A DNA stretch of 64,000 bases from Splendidivirga corallicola (GTDB taxonomy: Bacteria; Bacteroidota; Bacteroidia; Cytophagales; Cyclobacteriaceae): NCBI GenBank assembly GCA_030442035.1, contig JAUJEA010000009.1, forward strand, positions 186,001 through 250,000, given 5' to 3'. Below, one piece after another: positions 46,457-55,626 of this stretch. The notes under the pieces are model-generated. The model worked only from the letters and a program-made list of their open reading frames with translations, was not told the origin of the DNA and ran no database searches. The first letter of the stretch is position 1. Each line of letters opens with the position of its first letter. A program made the translations under genes and the position numbers.

Positions 46457-48100
46457 ATGAAAGAAACAACCACGTTTGCTGACCTGCACCGACCAGTTAA
46501 AATAGCCAAGTTTTCTGAGTTGCAGGATAGAGAACCTGCGCATGCATTGGTAGAAAATGTTGATTTAGTCATTATAAGATTTGGAGAGAATTTTTCGGTC
46601 TTATATGGTAGATGCTTACACAGAGGGGCTCTATTAAGTGATGGCCATGTCGTTGGTGATAATTTAATTTGTGGGCTTCATAATTGGGACTATAGGATTG
46701 ATACTGGGGTCTCCGAGTATAACAATGAGGAATTTTTACACAAGTTTAAGGCAGCAAAACAAGATGATGATGTATTTGTTGATGCTGAAGATGTTAAGGA
46801 TTTTCACGTAGTTCATCCGCAACCATTCGCAAGGGATACCTATTTAGGTGACTTTGCAGATACACACCCGGAATCGACAGAACCCTATACAAGGTACATT
46901 AAGGAGCTCGCTCAAAATGGACTAAAGAATTATGGGCATCATGGACCAACAGAAGCAATGGGTGTTGATAGGAATACTTTACCCCAATGGGAGAATATCC
47001 AGTTTTTGCCAGCTCAATTAGCTAAGAGGCCACTGTTGGATGAAGATCTCGTAACTACCGAAGTTATAATAGGACCGGCAGCTAAAAAGCCGCTTCAGCT
47101 GGATATACCCTTGTTTGTATCGGATATGTCATTTGGAGCCCTATCCCGGGAAGCAAAAATTACTTTATCCAAAGGAGCAGAAATGGCTGGAACAGGTATT
47201 TGCTCCGGGGAAGGAGGAATGCTACCTGAGGAGCAGGAAAGTAACTCAAGGTATTTCTATGAATTGGCCTCTGCGAAGTTTGGCTTCTCATGGGATAAAT
47301 TAGAAAAGGTTCAGGCGTTTCATTTCAAAGGTGGACAAGGAGCAAAAACTGGTACTGGTGGTCACCTGCCAGGTCACAAAGTAACAGAAGAGATAGGAAA
47401 GGTACGAGGCCTTGAAGCTGGTCAGTCTGCCATTAGCCCGGCAACTTTTCCTGATTTTCATGGAATTGATGATTTCAAGAAGTTTGCGGAAAAGGTAAGA
47501 GAAGTAACAGGAGGAATCCCCGTAGGTTTTAAAATTGCGGCCAGCAGAATCGAAGCTGATATTGATTTCGCCTTAAGTGTTGGGGTTGATTATATCATCC
47601 TGGATGGACGAGGCGGAGGGACAGGTGCTGCTCCAACTGTTTTAAGAAATAATATTAATGTTCCAACCATACCGGCTTTGGCCAGGGCCAGAAACCATCT
47701 GGACAATAAAGGTGCAACGGATGTCAGTCTTGTCATTACGGGAGGACTTAGGGTAGCTGAAGATTTTGCCAAGGCCATGATGATGGGAGCAAATGCTGTC
47801 GCTGTATCCAACGCAGCAATTCAGGCTGTTGGATGTCTTGGTATGAGAGCTTGCCATACGGATAATTGCCCCGTGGGTATTGCTACACAGAAGGATAACT
47901 TAAGAGAACGTCTCAAAATCCAAAGTTCTGCAAAGCAATTGCATAATTACTTTATTGCGACAACGGAACTTATGAAGGTTATCGCAAGGTCTTGCGGCCA
48001 CGACGATTTTAACAAATTTAATCAGGATGATCTTTCCACATTTGATATTGACATCCATCGATTAACTGGTATCCAATATGCCGGAGTAAATCCATGTTAA
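46457..48100 (+). CDS. Rieske domain fused to glutamate-synthase-like FMN/[3Fe-4S] core
   Basis: 547 residues. An N-terminal Rieske [2Fe-2S] domain (about 12-115) has the two ligand boxes C53-L-H55 and C72-G-L-H75. From about 175 the protein is the synthase core of glutamate synthase: DMSFGALSREA, GTGICSGEGG, GGQGAKTGTGGHLPG, ISPATFPDF, and the FMN-phosphate segment LDGRGGGTGAAP. Cys 460, 466 and 471 have the C-x5-C-x4-C spacing of the GltS [3Fe-4S] cluster. There is no N-terminal glutaminase domain, so any ammonia or amine must come from elsewhere. No NADPH-binding GltD subunit is adjacent; the Rieske domain may deliver or take electrons instead. It is cytoplasmic (no signal peptide) and is followed after 62 bases by another Rieske fusion. 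Confidence 0.93.
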   Translation: MKETTTFADLHRPVKIAKFSELQDREPAHALVENVDLVIIRFGENFSVLYGRCLHRGALLSDGHVVGDNLICGLHNWDYRIDTGVSEYNNEEFLHKFKAAKQDDDVFVDAEDVKDFHVVHPQPFARDTYLGDFADTHPESTEPYTRYIKELAQNGLKNYGHHGPTEAMGVDRNTLPQWENIQFLPAQLAKRPLLDEDLVTTEVIIGPAAKKPLQLDIPLFVSDMSFGALSREAKITLSKGAEMAGTGICSGEGGMLPEEQESNSRYFYELASAKFGFSWDKLEKVQAFHFKGGQGAKTGTGGHLPGHKVTEEIGKVRGLEAGQSAISPATFPDFHGIDDFKKFAEKVREVTGGIPVGFKIAASRIEADIDFALSVGVDYIILDGRGGGTGAAPTVLRNNINVPTIPALARARNHLDNKGATDVSLVITGGLRVAEDFAKAMMMGANAVAVSNAAIQAVGCLGMRACHTDNCPVGIATQKDNLRERLKIQSSAKQLHNYFIATTELMKVIARSCGHDDFNKFNQDDLSTFDIDIHRLTGIQYAGVNPC

Positions 48101-48162
48101 TCAAGAAATCCCAGGATAAATTTATTTATTGAATAAGTTATTTCAAATTAAAGTGTACTGAC

Positions 48163-50112
48163 ATGCCGAATAAAAATATACAATGGTACAAAGTTTTAAA
48201 TAATACAGCAGATTTACCTGAAGGCAGGGTGACATCCGTAACTGCCGGTCATACCGGGATCTGTCTGGCCCATTTTGAGGGTAAATTTTGTGCATTGGAT
48301 AATAAGTGCCCACACCAGGGAGGGCCGTTAGGAGAGGGATCTATTGAAAATGGTCTGTTGAGATGTCCCTGGCATGGATGGGATTATCATCCTTGCTCCG
48401 GAAAAGCTCCGGGTTATGATGATGGTGTAGATACTTTTCCTGTTGAAGTAAGGGATGATGCCGTTTATGTTGGAGTGGAAGAAGAAATTCCACACAAAGA
48501 AACCATCACAGATGTGATGGTAGAAACAATGATCAACTGGGGGATCGATACGGTATTTGGAATGGTAGGACATTCAAATCTTGGGCTAGCAGATGCCATG
48601 CGACGACAGGAAGAAAAAGGAAACATGAAGTTTTATGGTATCAGACATGAAGGTGCTGGAGCCTTTGCGGCTTCCGCCTACGGGAAACTTACCGGGAAAC
48701 CGGCGGCTTGCTTTGCCATTGCCGGTCCTGGCTCTACCAATATGTTTACAGGTTTGTGGGATGCAAAAGTTGATCGTGCGCCGATTTTGGCGCTTACAGG
48801 CCAGGTGGCTTCACAGGTTGTTGGTACGGGCAATTTTCAGGAAGTTGATTTGGTAAGGGCGTTTAGTACGGTGGCCGAGTTCAATCACCGTGTCCTTGGA
48901 AATAGTAAACATGCAGAACTAATGACTCTGGCCATCAAACATGCGATCATCAATCGGGATGTATCACACCTTACTTTCCCTGACGAAATGCAGGAAATGT
49001 CTGCACCGGAGAATTCAGCAGCGCAAACCCCGGAGGGAAGGATTTCACCGTTTCAGATTGCACCGCCGCGCGAAAGTGTGGACAAAGCTATCGACATGCT
49101 GTGTAAGGCAGAAAGGCCGGTGATCATTGTCGGGCATGGTGCAAGATTTAGTATGGATGCAATCATTGAATTGGCTGAACAAATCAACGCTCCTGTCATG
49201 ACTACTTTTAAGGGTAAGGGGCAAATTTCCGACATGCACCCACTTGGTTGTGGGGTTTTAGGTAGAAGTGGTACGCCTATAGCTTCCTGGTTTATGAATG
49301 AAAGTGATCTCTTATTGGTTTTTGGAGCTTCTTTTTCCAATCATACAGGTATCACGGATCACAAACCCACCATACAAGTAGATTTTGATCCTTTGGCATT
49401 AAGCAAATTTCACAAAATAGATGCTCCGGTCTGGGGAGAGATATCCGTAACGGTTGAAATATTCAGGAAGGAACTGGAAGGAAAAACTAATACGGTTGAC
49501 CAAAGACCTGAAATAGTCAAAAGGTGGGAGCTCTGGAGAGCTGAGAAAAATAACAGATTAAAAGATGATCACGGAAAGGGGGTTAGCTCTATTGCCATAT
49601 TCAATGCTATGAATGAATTAGCTCCAGACAATGCTGTAATGTGCGTTGATGTCGGTAACAATGCCTATTCCTTCGGGAGATATTATGAAAGCAAACAAAA
49701 TACATTCTTAATGTCGGGCTATTTGGGCTCTATTGGTTTTGCTTTACCTGCCTCGATTGGCGCTTGGACAGCGGTAGGAGATTCACGTCCTGTGGTTGCT
49801 GTGGCAGGTGACGGTGGCTTTTGTCAGTATTTAGCAGATCTGACTACCGTGGTTAAATACAAAATGCCTATAAAGATCATTTTACTGAATAATTCGGAGC
49901 TTGGAAAGATATCAAAAGAACAACGTGCTGGTGAATTTGAGGTCTGGGCTACTAGTTTACATAATCCAAACTTTGCTGATTTCGCTAATAGTTGTGGAGC
50001 ATTTGGTATTCGGGTAGAGAAGAAAGAGGAGGTTCACGCAGCGATGGAAAAAATATTTGCCCACAATGGGCCGGCTCTTCTCGAGGTTATAACAGATGTA
50101 GAGCTCATCTAA
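48163..50112 (+). CDS. Rieske domain fused to pyruvate-oxidase-like ThDP enzyme
   Basis: 649 residues. A complete Rieske domain (about 7-105) has C49-P-H51 and C68-P-W-H71. From about 112 a full three-domain ThDP enzyme follows. The PYR domain has the activating Glu in RHEGAGAFAAS (about E163), then AGPGSTNM and GTGNFQEVD. The middle TPP_enzyme_M domain spans about 305-440. The PP domain has the Mg-ThDP motif from GDGG (549) to NN (576-577). It resembles pyruvate oxidase/PoxB more than acetolactate synthase in the PYR domain. Likely chemistry is oxidative decarboxylation of a 2-oxo acid, with electrons passing to the Rieske cluster; the acid and acceptor are unknown. It is soluble, with no PoxB-type membrane tail seen. 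Confidence 0.93.
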   Translation: MPNKNIQWYKVLNNTADLPEGRVTSVTAGHTGICLAHFEGKFCALDNKCPHQGGPLGEGSIENGLLRCPWHGWDYHPCSGKAPGYDDGVDTFPVEVRDDAVYVGVEEEIPHKETITDVMVETMINWGIDTVFGMVGHSNLGLADAMRRQEEKGNMKFYGIRHEGAGAFAASAYGKLTGKPAACFAIAGPGSTNMFTGLWDAKVDRAPILALTGQVASQVVGTGNFQEVDLVRAFSTVAEFNHRVLGNSKHAELMTLAIKHAIINRDVSHLTFPDEMQEMSAPENSAAQTPEGRISPFQIAPPRESVDKAIDMLCKAERPVIIVGHGARFSMDAIIELAEQINAPVMTTFKGKGQISDMHPLGCGVLGRSGTPIASWFMNESDLLLVFGASFSNHTGITDHKPTIQVDFDPLALSKFHKIDAPVWGEISVTVEIFRKELEGKTNTVDQRPEIVKRWELWRAEKNNRLKDDHGKGVSSIAIFNAMNELAPDNAVMCVDVGNNAYSFGRYYESKQNTFLMSGYLGSIGFALPASIGAWTAVGDSRPVVAVAGDGGFCQYLADLTTVVKYKMPIKIILLNNSELGKISKEQRAGEFEVWATSLHNPNFADFANSCGAFGIRVEKKEEVHAAMEKIFAHNGPALLEVITDVELI

Positions 50113-50289
50113 ACTCAGGGATAAAGAGGGGTAAGCAAGGTGGGTTGAGGTTAGAAACTATCATTCAAATTAATTTTTATGTGTTTAAAATTTGTAGTCC
50201 GCTGATATTGTGATGCTTAAGTTTTAATCATCCCCTTGTGTGTCTCAATAATAGGTCAGTCGTGACTGTTTCATTAAATATTAAAGGAA

Positions 50290-51537
50290 ATGTTTCAATC
50301 CTTCACCATCATTGTTGCTTTTGCGGCACTCTTTAGTTATATCAATCATAGATTGCTTAAACTTCCTGTCACTATCGGGATCCTCATTTTGTCATTGATC
50401 TTATCAGCAGGATTTGCAAGCCTTAGGGAGTTCAGTCCTTACCTCTTTCAACAGGCCTGCCAGGTAGTTGATAACATTAATTTCAGAGAAATATTAATGG
50501 ATGTAATGCTTAGCTTTCTACTATTTGCCGGAGCCGCACACGTCAATCTTAAGGCTTTAAAAAAAGAGAGGCTTGCAGTTTTTCTCTTTGCCACACTCGG
50601 AGTATTGATATCCACCGGAATAGTAGGCGTACTAACATATTTCGTTCTTGGAGCGATCGGCATTCACATATCCTTTGTTCACTGCCTTTTGTTTGGAGCT
50701 TTGATCTCACCTACTGATCCTGTTGCAGTATTGGCCATTTTGAAAGGGGCCAACGTTAATAAAAGTTTGGAACTGAAAATTTCCGGAGAATCGCTTTTCA
50801 ATGATGGGGTCGGTGTGGTAATCTTTTTGAGCATATTAATGGTTGCTGAACAAGGAGTTGAACATTTCTCCTTTGGAGAAATATTGCATTTATTAGGTTT
50901 CGAGGCAATTGGAGGATTGATCTACGGAACTGTTTTAGGATTTCTGGGATATTATTTGTTGAGAACAATTGATGATGCACCCAAAATTGAGGTGTTGATA
51001 ACGCTTGCTATTGCAATGGGAGGATATTCCCTGGCGACATTAATTCATGTTTCCGGCCCCTTAGCCATGGTAGTAGCGGGACTGATCATAGGTAACAGAA
51101 TTAGATCAGACGAATTTTCGGATAGTAGCCGGGCACATGTGGATATGTTCTGGGAAATGCTGGATGACATGCTCAATGCTATTTTATTTGTGCTTATTGG
51201 CCTAGAAATGCTTACGTTATCCTTTGATTCGAATTACTTTATTGGTGGATTGCTTGCTATCGTAATTATCCTTATAGCTCGCTTTATTTCTGTTGGACTT
51301 CCATTTTCACTTATGAAGAGTAAGGAAGGATCCCCTTTAAAAACGATTACAGTGTTGACCTGGGGTGGCCTCAGGGGAGGTATCTCGGTGGCTTTGGCAC
51401 TATCACTACCGTTATCAATGCCAAGAGAGGTCATTGTTTTTATCACTTATGTAGTGGTTGTTTTTTCCATTTTGTTGCAGGGACTAACAATTGGGAAGCT
51501 GGTTAAAAAAATGAAATTTTCAGGATCAAACATTTAA
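50290..51537 (+). CDS. Cation/proton antiporter, CPA1 (NhaP) type
   Basis: 415 residues with about twelve transmembrane segments. CPA1 features are present: SFLLFAGAAHVNLKAL, GALISPTDPVAVLAILK, the GESLFNDGVGVV segment with the ND ion-binding pair, and LTWGGLRGGISVALALSLP. It exchanges Na+ or K+ for H+ across the inner membrane. No cytoplasmic C-terminal domain is attached. It follows the Rieske-ThDP gene by 177 bases without an obvious terminator, and the next gene starts three bases after its stop. Confidence 0.92.
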   Translation: MFQSFTIIVAFAALFSYINHRLLKLPVTIGILILSLILSAGFASLREFSPYLFQQACQVVDNINFREILMDVMLSFLLFAGAAHVNLKALKKERLAVFLFATLGVLISTGIVGVLTYFVLGAIGIHISFVHCLLFGALISPTDPVAVLAILKGANVNKSLELKISGESLFNDGVGVVIFLSILMVAEQGVEHFSFGEILHLLGFEAIGGLIYGTVLGFLGYYLLRTIDDAPKIEVLITLAIAMGGYSLATLIHVSGPLAMVVAGLIIGNRIRSDEFSDSSRAHVDMFWEMLDDMLNAILFVLIGLEMLTLSFDSNYFIGGLLAIVIILIARFISVGLPFSLMKSKEGSPLKTITVLTWGGLRGGISVALALSLPLSMPREVIVFITYVVVVFSILLQGLTIGKLVKKMKFSGSNI

Positions 51538-51540
51538 AAT

Positions 51541-52419
51541 ATGACTAAGGAAAAAGGAAAATGGAAGAGGTTAAGAGGTTCAAAATTCCAAATCAAAGAA
51601 TTAATAATTGCTCGTGAAGCATTGCACCAGGCTGTACAGTTAGTTGCCAGTGCCGCCAGGTCTTTTTCACCTAAAAGTGAGGGGGATGAGTTTGGAAGCC
51701 TCATGTGGTCTGTAGATCAAGAGGCTTTGATTAGTCAGACAATCCAATCGGACAAAAAATATTTTGTTGCATTGCACATTAAAAAGTTAACTCTTTCCAT
51801 CTATAAAAAGAACGGTAAAAAGGTTGACAACTTTTCTTTGAAGAATAAGACACACAAGCAGGCACAGGATTGGTTGGTTAATTCTTTGAATGAGATAGGG
51901 TTCAATGAAAAGGATATTTCCTTTGAGTTACCATATGAAATTCCGGAATATGCTATAGCTAAGGAAGGTAAGTATCAGTATCGATCAAAAGATGCCTTTC
52001 GAGAGTTGTCCAGACTTTACCACAATGCTTATATAGCTTTGACATCAATCAATAATAAACTTAATTCAACTTTAGAGATCAAGTGTTGGCCGCATCATTT
52101 TGATATAGCATTCCTGATGATCAAAGAGGTACATAGTGATCCTGAAAAAGCAAAATCCATTGGCGTTGGACTTTCACCAGGAGATGTACATTACAATGAG
52201 CCGTATTTTTACATCACACCTTGGCCATATCCAAAAATGGATAATAATGATTTGCCTGAATTGAAAGGCAAAGGAGAATGGCATACCGATAATTGGGTTG
52301 GTGCTATTTTGAGATATTCGCAGATCATCAAAAAGGGAAGTGCCAAAGGTCAATTCAAGAGAGTTATGGATTTCCTTCTTAGTGGTATATCTCAAAATGA
52401 AACATTGTTAAAAGAATGA
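51541..52419 (+). CDS. DUF5996-like protein of unknown function
   Basis: 292 residues, soluble, no signal peptide. The middle and end (WPHHFDIAFLMI near residue 184, GVGLSPGDVHYNEPYFYITP near 220, and W-H-T-D-N-W-V-G-A) resemble DUF5996 by the W-P-x-x-F-D and SPGD-x(n)-EPYFY pattern. No catalytic function is known for that family. The basic N-terminus (KEKGKWKRLRGSKF) is unusual. The start is three bases after the antiporter stop, so the two genes are coupled. Confidence 0.78.
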   Translation: MTKEKGKWKRLRGSKFQIKELIIAREALHQAVQLVASAARSFSPKSEGDEFGSLMWSVDQEALISQTIQSDKKYFVALHIKKLTLSIYKKNGKKVDNFSLKNKTHKQAQDWLVNSLNEIGFNEKDISFELPYEIPEYAIAKEGKYQYRSKDAFRELSRLYHNAYIALTSINNKLNSTLEIKCWPHHFDIAFLMIKEVHSDPEKAKSIGVGLSPGDVHYNEPYFYITPWPYPKMDNNDLPELKGKGEWHTDNWVGAILRYSQIIKKGSAKGQFKRVMDFLLSGISQNETLLKE

Positions 52420-52450
52420 TCTATGAATCGGGTCAACAAAAGGTATTTCA

Positions 52451-52465
52451 CTTCTCTGAGAGAAG
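52451..52465. terminator. Hairpin between convergent genes
   Basis: CTTCTC, TGA, GAGAAG: six perfect pairs between two converging genes. No T-run; it may help end transcription from either side. Confidence 0.35.
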
Positions 52466-52473
52466 ATTCGCCT

Positions 52474-53532
52474 CTATAGTTTCAAATCACTGATTTGTAT
52501 AGCATATTGGACTATTGGAGTGAATTGCGTTATTTGACTTCCATCATTCAAGTCAATTGATTTTATAGGTAGAGCAACTCTGAACTGCATTTTTGGAGAG
52601 AATTTAAAGTCGAGAATTGGTGAAATGGCAAGCTGTTTCACGATGTTGTCTTCTGCGAAATCAAGGTTTTCCATAGCCTCCTGGTACTCAACAGCAATTC
52701 CAAGTTCCAACCCGGGAATAAACATGTGTTGAATATAATTTTCACTGTTCACATAGTCTTTATTGAGAACAATTAATGTACTTGCAGTGAAAGAACCGCC
52801 TTGATATAGTACGGTTGGAGTTCCCACAGCTCCGGAAGCCTTTTTCTCAGTATAATTATAGTTTATATGAATACCAGATTTTTGAGAAAGTGAGAAATTG
52901 ATTCCGGCGGAAGCATTGAAACCTTTAAAGGCTTCGAAGTTGTCTTTTTGAAATAATTCGAAAAATTGAGCATTTAACCCAGCTTGAAGTGTAATGTATT
53001 TGCTCGATTCCTTATATACTTCATCAATAATATTGTTGTAGTAAAATCCTCTGAATCTTTCCAGTTCAGATTTTTTCACAGTTTCATTGGTCATCGCCAG
53101 GATGTTTCTATGCAAACCCTGGTATTTACTAACCACTCTGTCATGAATTTGTATAGGCTTGTTCTTATTAAACCTTAGTCCAAAACCCAGACCAAAATTA
53201 CTCACGCCTCGTTGCCTGGCAGCTTTTAAATTGAGATTCAAACTTTTGAAATTTGATGGCTCTGCAAACCAGGTTGGTGATATGATGATGGCCTGCTCAT
53301 CAAGATTTATATAGTGTGTGAATAATTGGTTTGCAGTTAGGTTTGTTAAACTATAGATTGCCGGCTCCGGATTTAAATTGTTGTTAGAGTACCTGCTTCC
53401 CTGGAAAATTTTAATGTCAGGATATTCCAAATCGCTTGATAATGTCGTACTATCATTTTGAGCGAATGATGCGTTTAGCGAAAAAAGAAATAAGATGACA
53501 ATTAAAAAGGTAATTCTATTGTACTCTGTCAT
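52474..53532 (-). CDS. Predicted outer-membrane beta-barrel protein of unknown function
   Basis: 352 residues with a signal peptide (cleavage near SFAQ, about residue 25). After a linker, the remainder shows alternating short amphipathic strands (LNLNLKAARQRG, GLGFGLRFN, NASAGINFSLS, MQFRVALPIK) and ends in a short strand ISDLKL, as expected for a 10-14-stranded barrel. I do not recognise a named family; PorP/SprF-like barrels are distant candidates. It is convergent with the DUF5996-like gene. A TAGCTTTG box precedes it. Confidence 0.75.
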   Translation of the reverse strand: MTEYNRITFLIVILFLFSLNASFAQNDSTTLSSDLEYPDIKIFQGSRYSNNNLNPEPAIYSLTNLTANQLFTHYINLDEQAIIISPTWFAEPSNFKSLNLNLKAARQRGVSNFGLGFGLRFNKNKPIQIHDRVVSKYQGLHRNILAMTNETVKKSELERFRGFYYNNIIDEVYKESSKYITLQAGLNAQFFELFQKDNFEAFKGFNASAGINFSLSQKSGIHINYNYTEKKASGAVGTPTVLYQGGSFTASTLIVLNKDYVNSENYIQHMFIPGLELGIAVEYQEAMENLDFAEDNIVKQLAISPILDFKFSPKMQFRVALPIKSIDLNDGSQITQFTPIVQYAIQISDLKL

Positions 53533-53564
53533 ATTATTGATAATTGGTAAACAATAAGCAGTTG

Positions 53565-53572
53565 CAAAGCTA
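53565..53572 (-). promoter_or_regulatory. Candidate -7 box (TAGCTTTG)
   Basis: On the minus strand TAGCTTTG followed by CAAC fits TAnnTTTG, 33 bases from the start of the barrel gene. No -33 element at the usual spacing. Confidence 0.4.
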
Positions 53573-53785
53573 AAAATATTAAGCTAGTTTTTTTATTCTA
53601 AACATAAAAAACGGTTCAAACTGCAAATAATCAGTAAATTAAAACCCTCCAAATTACTCTTTTTTCTTTTTATTTTTTCAAAGAGCTAAAGAAAATGTTT
53701 TGTCGCCGAAGCGAACTTAATCAATTAAAATCTAACTAAAATTTAATTATCTTAGCCAAATCTGAACAACATTATCCAATAAGCC

Positions 53786-55504
53786 ATGAGGAAAATATAT
53801 TTGTTTATTGTTAGCATTTTAATGCTATTAGCCTGCAATAGCCAGCAAGACAGGCAAACCGCCAGCTTAGTTATTCAAAATGGAAAAGTTTATACGGTGA
53901 ATGACGCTAATCCAAATGCAGAGGCCATTGCTGTGAGTAATGGTAAAATTGTATTTGTGGGTTCAAATGATGATGTGCAGCAATGGATAGGTGAAGAAAC
54001 TGAGGTATTAGATGTAAAAGGAAGGACTGTCACCCCTGGTTTAATTGAGGGACATGGACATTTCCTGGGAATGGGTACATCTAAACTTAATTTAGAACTT
54101 CTTGATGTGACCAGTTATGAGGAATTAACTGATCGTGTTGCTCAGGCGGTCAAAGAATCTCAACCCGGAGAATGGATCCTTGGAAGAGGCTGGCATCAAA
54201 GTAAATGGGACAGCATTTCGGGTAATATCGTAAAGGGTTTCCAAACCCATGATCTTTTGAGCTCAGTTTCTCCTGACAACCCTGTATTTCTCAGACATGC
54301 CAGTGGACACGCAGGATTTGCTAATGCAAAGGCAATGGAAATAGCTGGTGTTCAACAATTGTCTGTTGAGAGTTTAAAAACTGAAGACACGCATGGAGGG
54401 GAAGTCATAAGAGATGAACTTGGTAATCCAACTGGCATATTTAATGAAACAGCTATGTCGTTGATCTCAGGGCACATCCCTAGTTCAACGAGAGAAAAAG
54501 ATCTAAGGGCCATGAACTTGGCCGTTCAAGAAAGTCTTAAAAATGGAATTACGAGTTTTCAGGATGCCGGTGCGTCCAATTATCAAATAGAATTGGCTAG
54601 GGAACTTTTGAATGAAGGAAAATTGAAAACCCGATTATGGATGATGTTATCCAGCCGTGATACAGCTTTGCTCAATTCCTGGTATGAAAAGGGGCCAGAA
54701 ATAGGATCAGGCGATAATTTTTTGACTATCCGTTCTATAAAAATTCACGCTGACGGAGCCCTGGGATCAAGAGGTGCCTGGTTACTGGCATCATACGAAG
54801 ATAGGGCAAACCATTTTGGGCATGAGACAACACCAATGTCTTTTGTCTATCAGGTTTCAAAAAATGCGCTTGCCAATGGATTTCAGGTTTGTACTCATGC
54901 CATCGGGGATAGGACCAACCGTGAAGTATTGGATATGTATGAAAAGGCCTTTACCGAAAACCCTCAGGCTGCGAAAGATCATCGGTTCCGTATTGAGCAT
55001 GCGCAGCACTTAAGCTTAGAAGATATACCACGATTTGCTTCTCTGGGGGTGATACCTTCCATGCAGGCGATTCATATGTCTTCAGATCGTCCTTGGGCGA
55101 TTCATAGATTGGGTAAAACAAGGATTGAAGAAGGAGCTTATGTTTGGCAGAAACTGCTGCAATCCGGAGCCCGAATTGTTAACGGAAGTGATGTCCCTGT
55201 GGAACCTATTAACCCTATTGCCTCATTTTATGCCAGCGTAACCCGAAAAACTTTAAAAGGCGAACCAGATCAGGGTTACGAACCCAACCAAAAAATGACC
55301 AGAGAGCAGGCACTAAGATCTTATACATTGGATGCGGCATATGGGGCATTTGAAGAAGAGATCAAAGGATCTATAGAAGTAGGCAAAATTGCTGATTTCA
55401 CAATTTATTCTCAGGACCTCATGAAAGTGCCCGAAGAAGAATTGCTCAACACTAAAATTGATTTTACCATTGTCAACGGAACTATTGAATACAAAAGAGA
55501 ATGA
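53786..55504 (+). CDS. YtcJ-type amidohydrolase lipoprotein
   Basis: 572 residues with a lipoprotein signal (LLAC, Cys 17). It is a metal-dependent hydrolase of the amidohydrolase_3 family: EGHGHFLG gives the first His-x-His, GADGALGSRGAWL-type residues follow near 325, then THAIGDR, RIEHAQH and the last Asp in NGSDVPVEPINP. Substrates for YtcJ-like proteins are not firmly known; amide, urea-like or ester bonds are possible. As a lipoprotein it would act in the periplasm, unlike most cytoplasmic relatives. It stands alone. Confidence 0.9.
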   Translation: MRKIYLFIVSILMLLACNSQQDRQTASLVIQNGKVYTVNDANPNAEAIAVSNGKIVFVGSNDDVQQWIGEETEVLDVKGRTVTPGLIEGHGHFLGMGTSKLNLELLDVTSYEELTDRVAQAVKESQPGEWILGRGWHQSKWDSISGNIVKGFQTHDLLSSVSPDNPVFLRHASGHAGFANAKAMEIAGVQQLSVESLKTEDTHGGEVIRDELGNPTGIFNETAMSLISGHIPSSTREKDLRAMNLAVQESLKNGITSFQDAGASNYQIELARELLNEGKLKTRLWMMLSSRDTALLNSWYEKGPEIGSGDNFLTIRSIKIHADGALGSRGAWLLASYEDRANHFGHETTPMSFVYQVSKNALANGFQVCTHAIGDRTNREVLDMYEKAFTENPQAAKDHRFRIEHAQHLSLEDIPRFASLGVIPSMQAIHMSSDRPWAIHRLGKTRIEEGAYVWQKLLQSGARIVNGSDVPVEPINPIASFYASVTRKTLKGEPDQGYEPNQKMTREQALRSYTLDAAYGAFEEEIKGSIEVGKIADFTIYSQDLMKVPEEELLNTKIDFTIVNGTIEYKRE

Positions 55505-55590
55505 CCTTTTTGTCGCTTTTTGAGTTACTAATGGTCTAACTGATACCATACCAAGCGGAATTGTTATGGAGAAAGGTCATTGGTATTGTG

Positions 55591-55626
55591 TTGAAGTGCT
55601 TAAGTGTTTGGGTATTGAAGTTGAAA
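55591..55626 (+). repeat. Octamer-like repeat array, arm 1
   Basis: Reads as diverged eight-base units of the type TTGAAGTG, CTTAAGTG, TTTGGGTA, TTGAAGTT. Its core 55602-55616 is the exact reverse complement of 55822-55836 in the second arm. Confidence 0.55.

Noticed and set aside
49053-49340. Minus-strand open frame of 95 codons within the Rieske-ThDP gene
   Set aside because: It lies fully inside a well supported gene, has no recognisable domain and reflects codon bias of the plus strand.
50257-50268. CAGTC-GT-GACTG dyad before the antiporter gene
   Set aside because: Arms of five bases with a two-base centre are too short to support an operator or hairpin claim alone.
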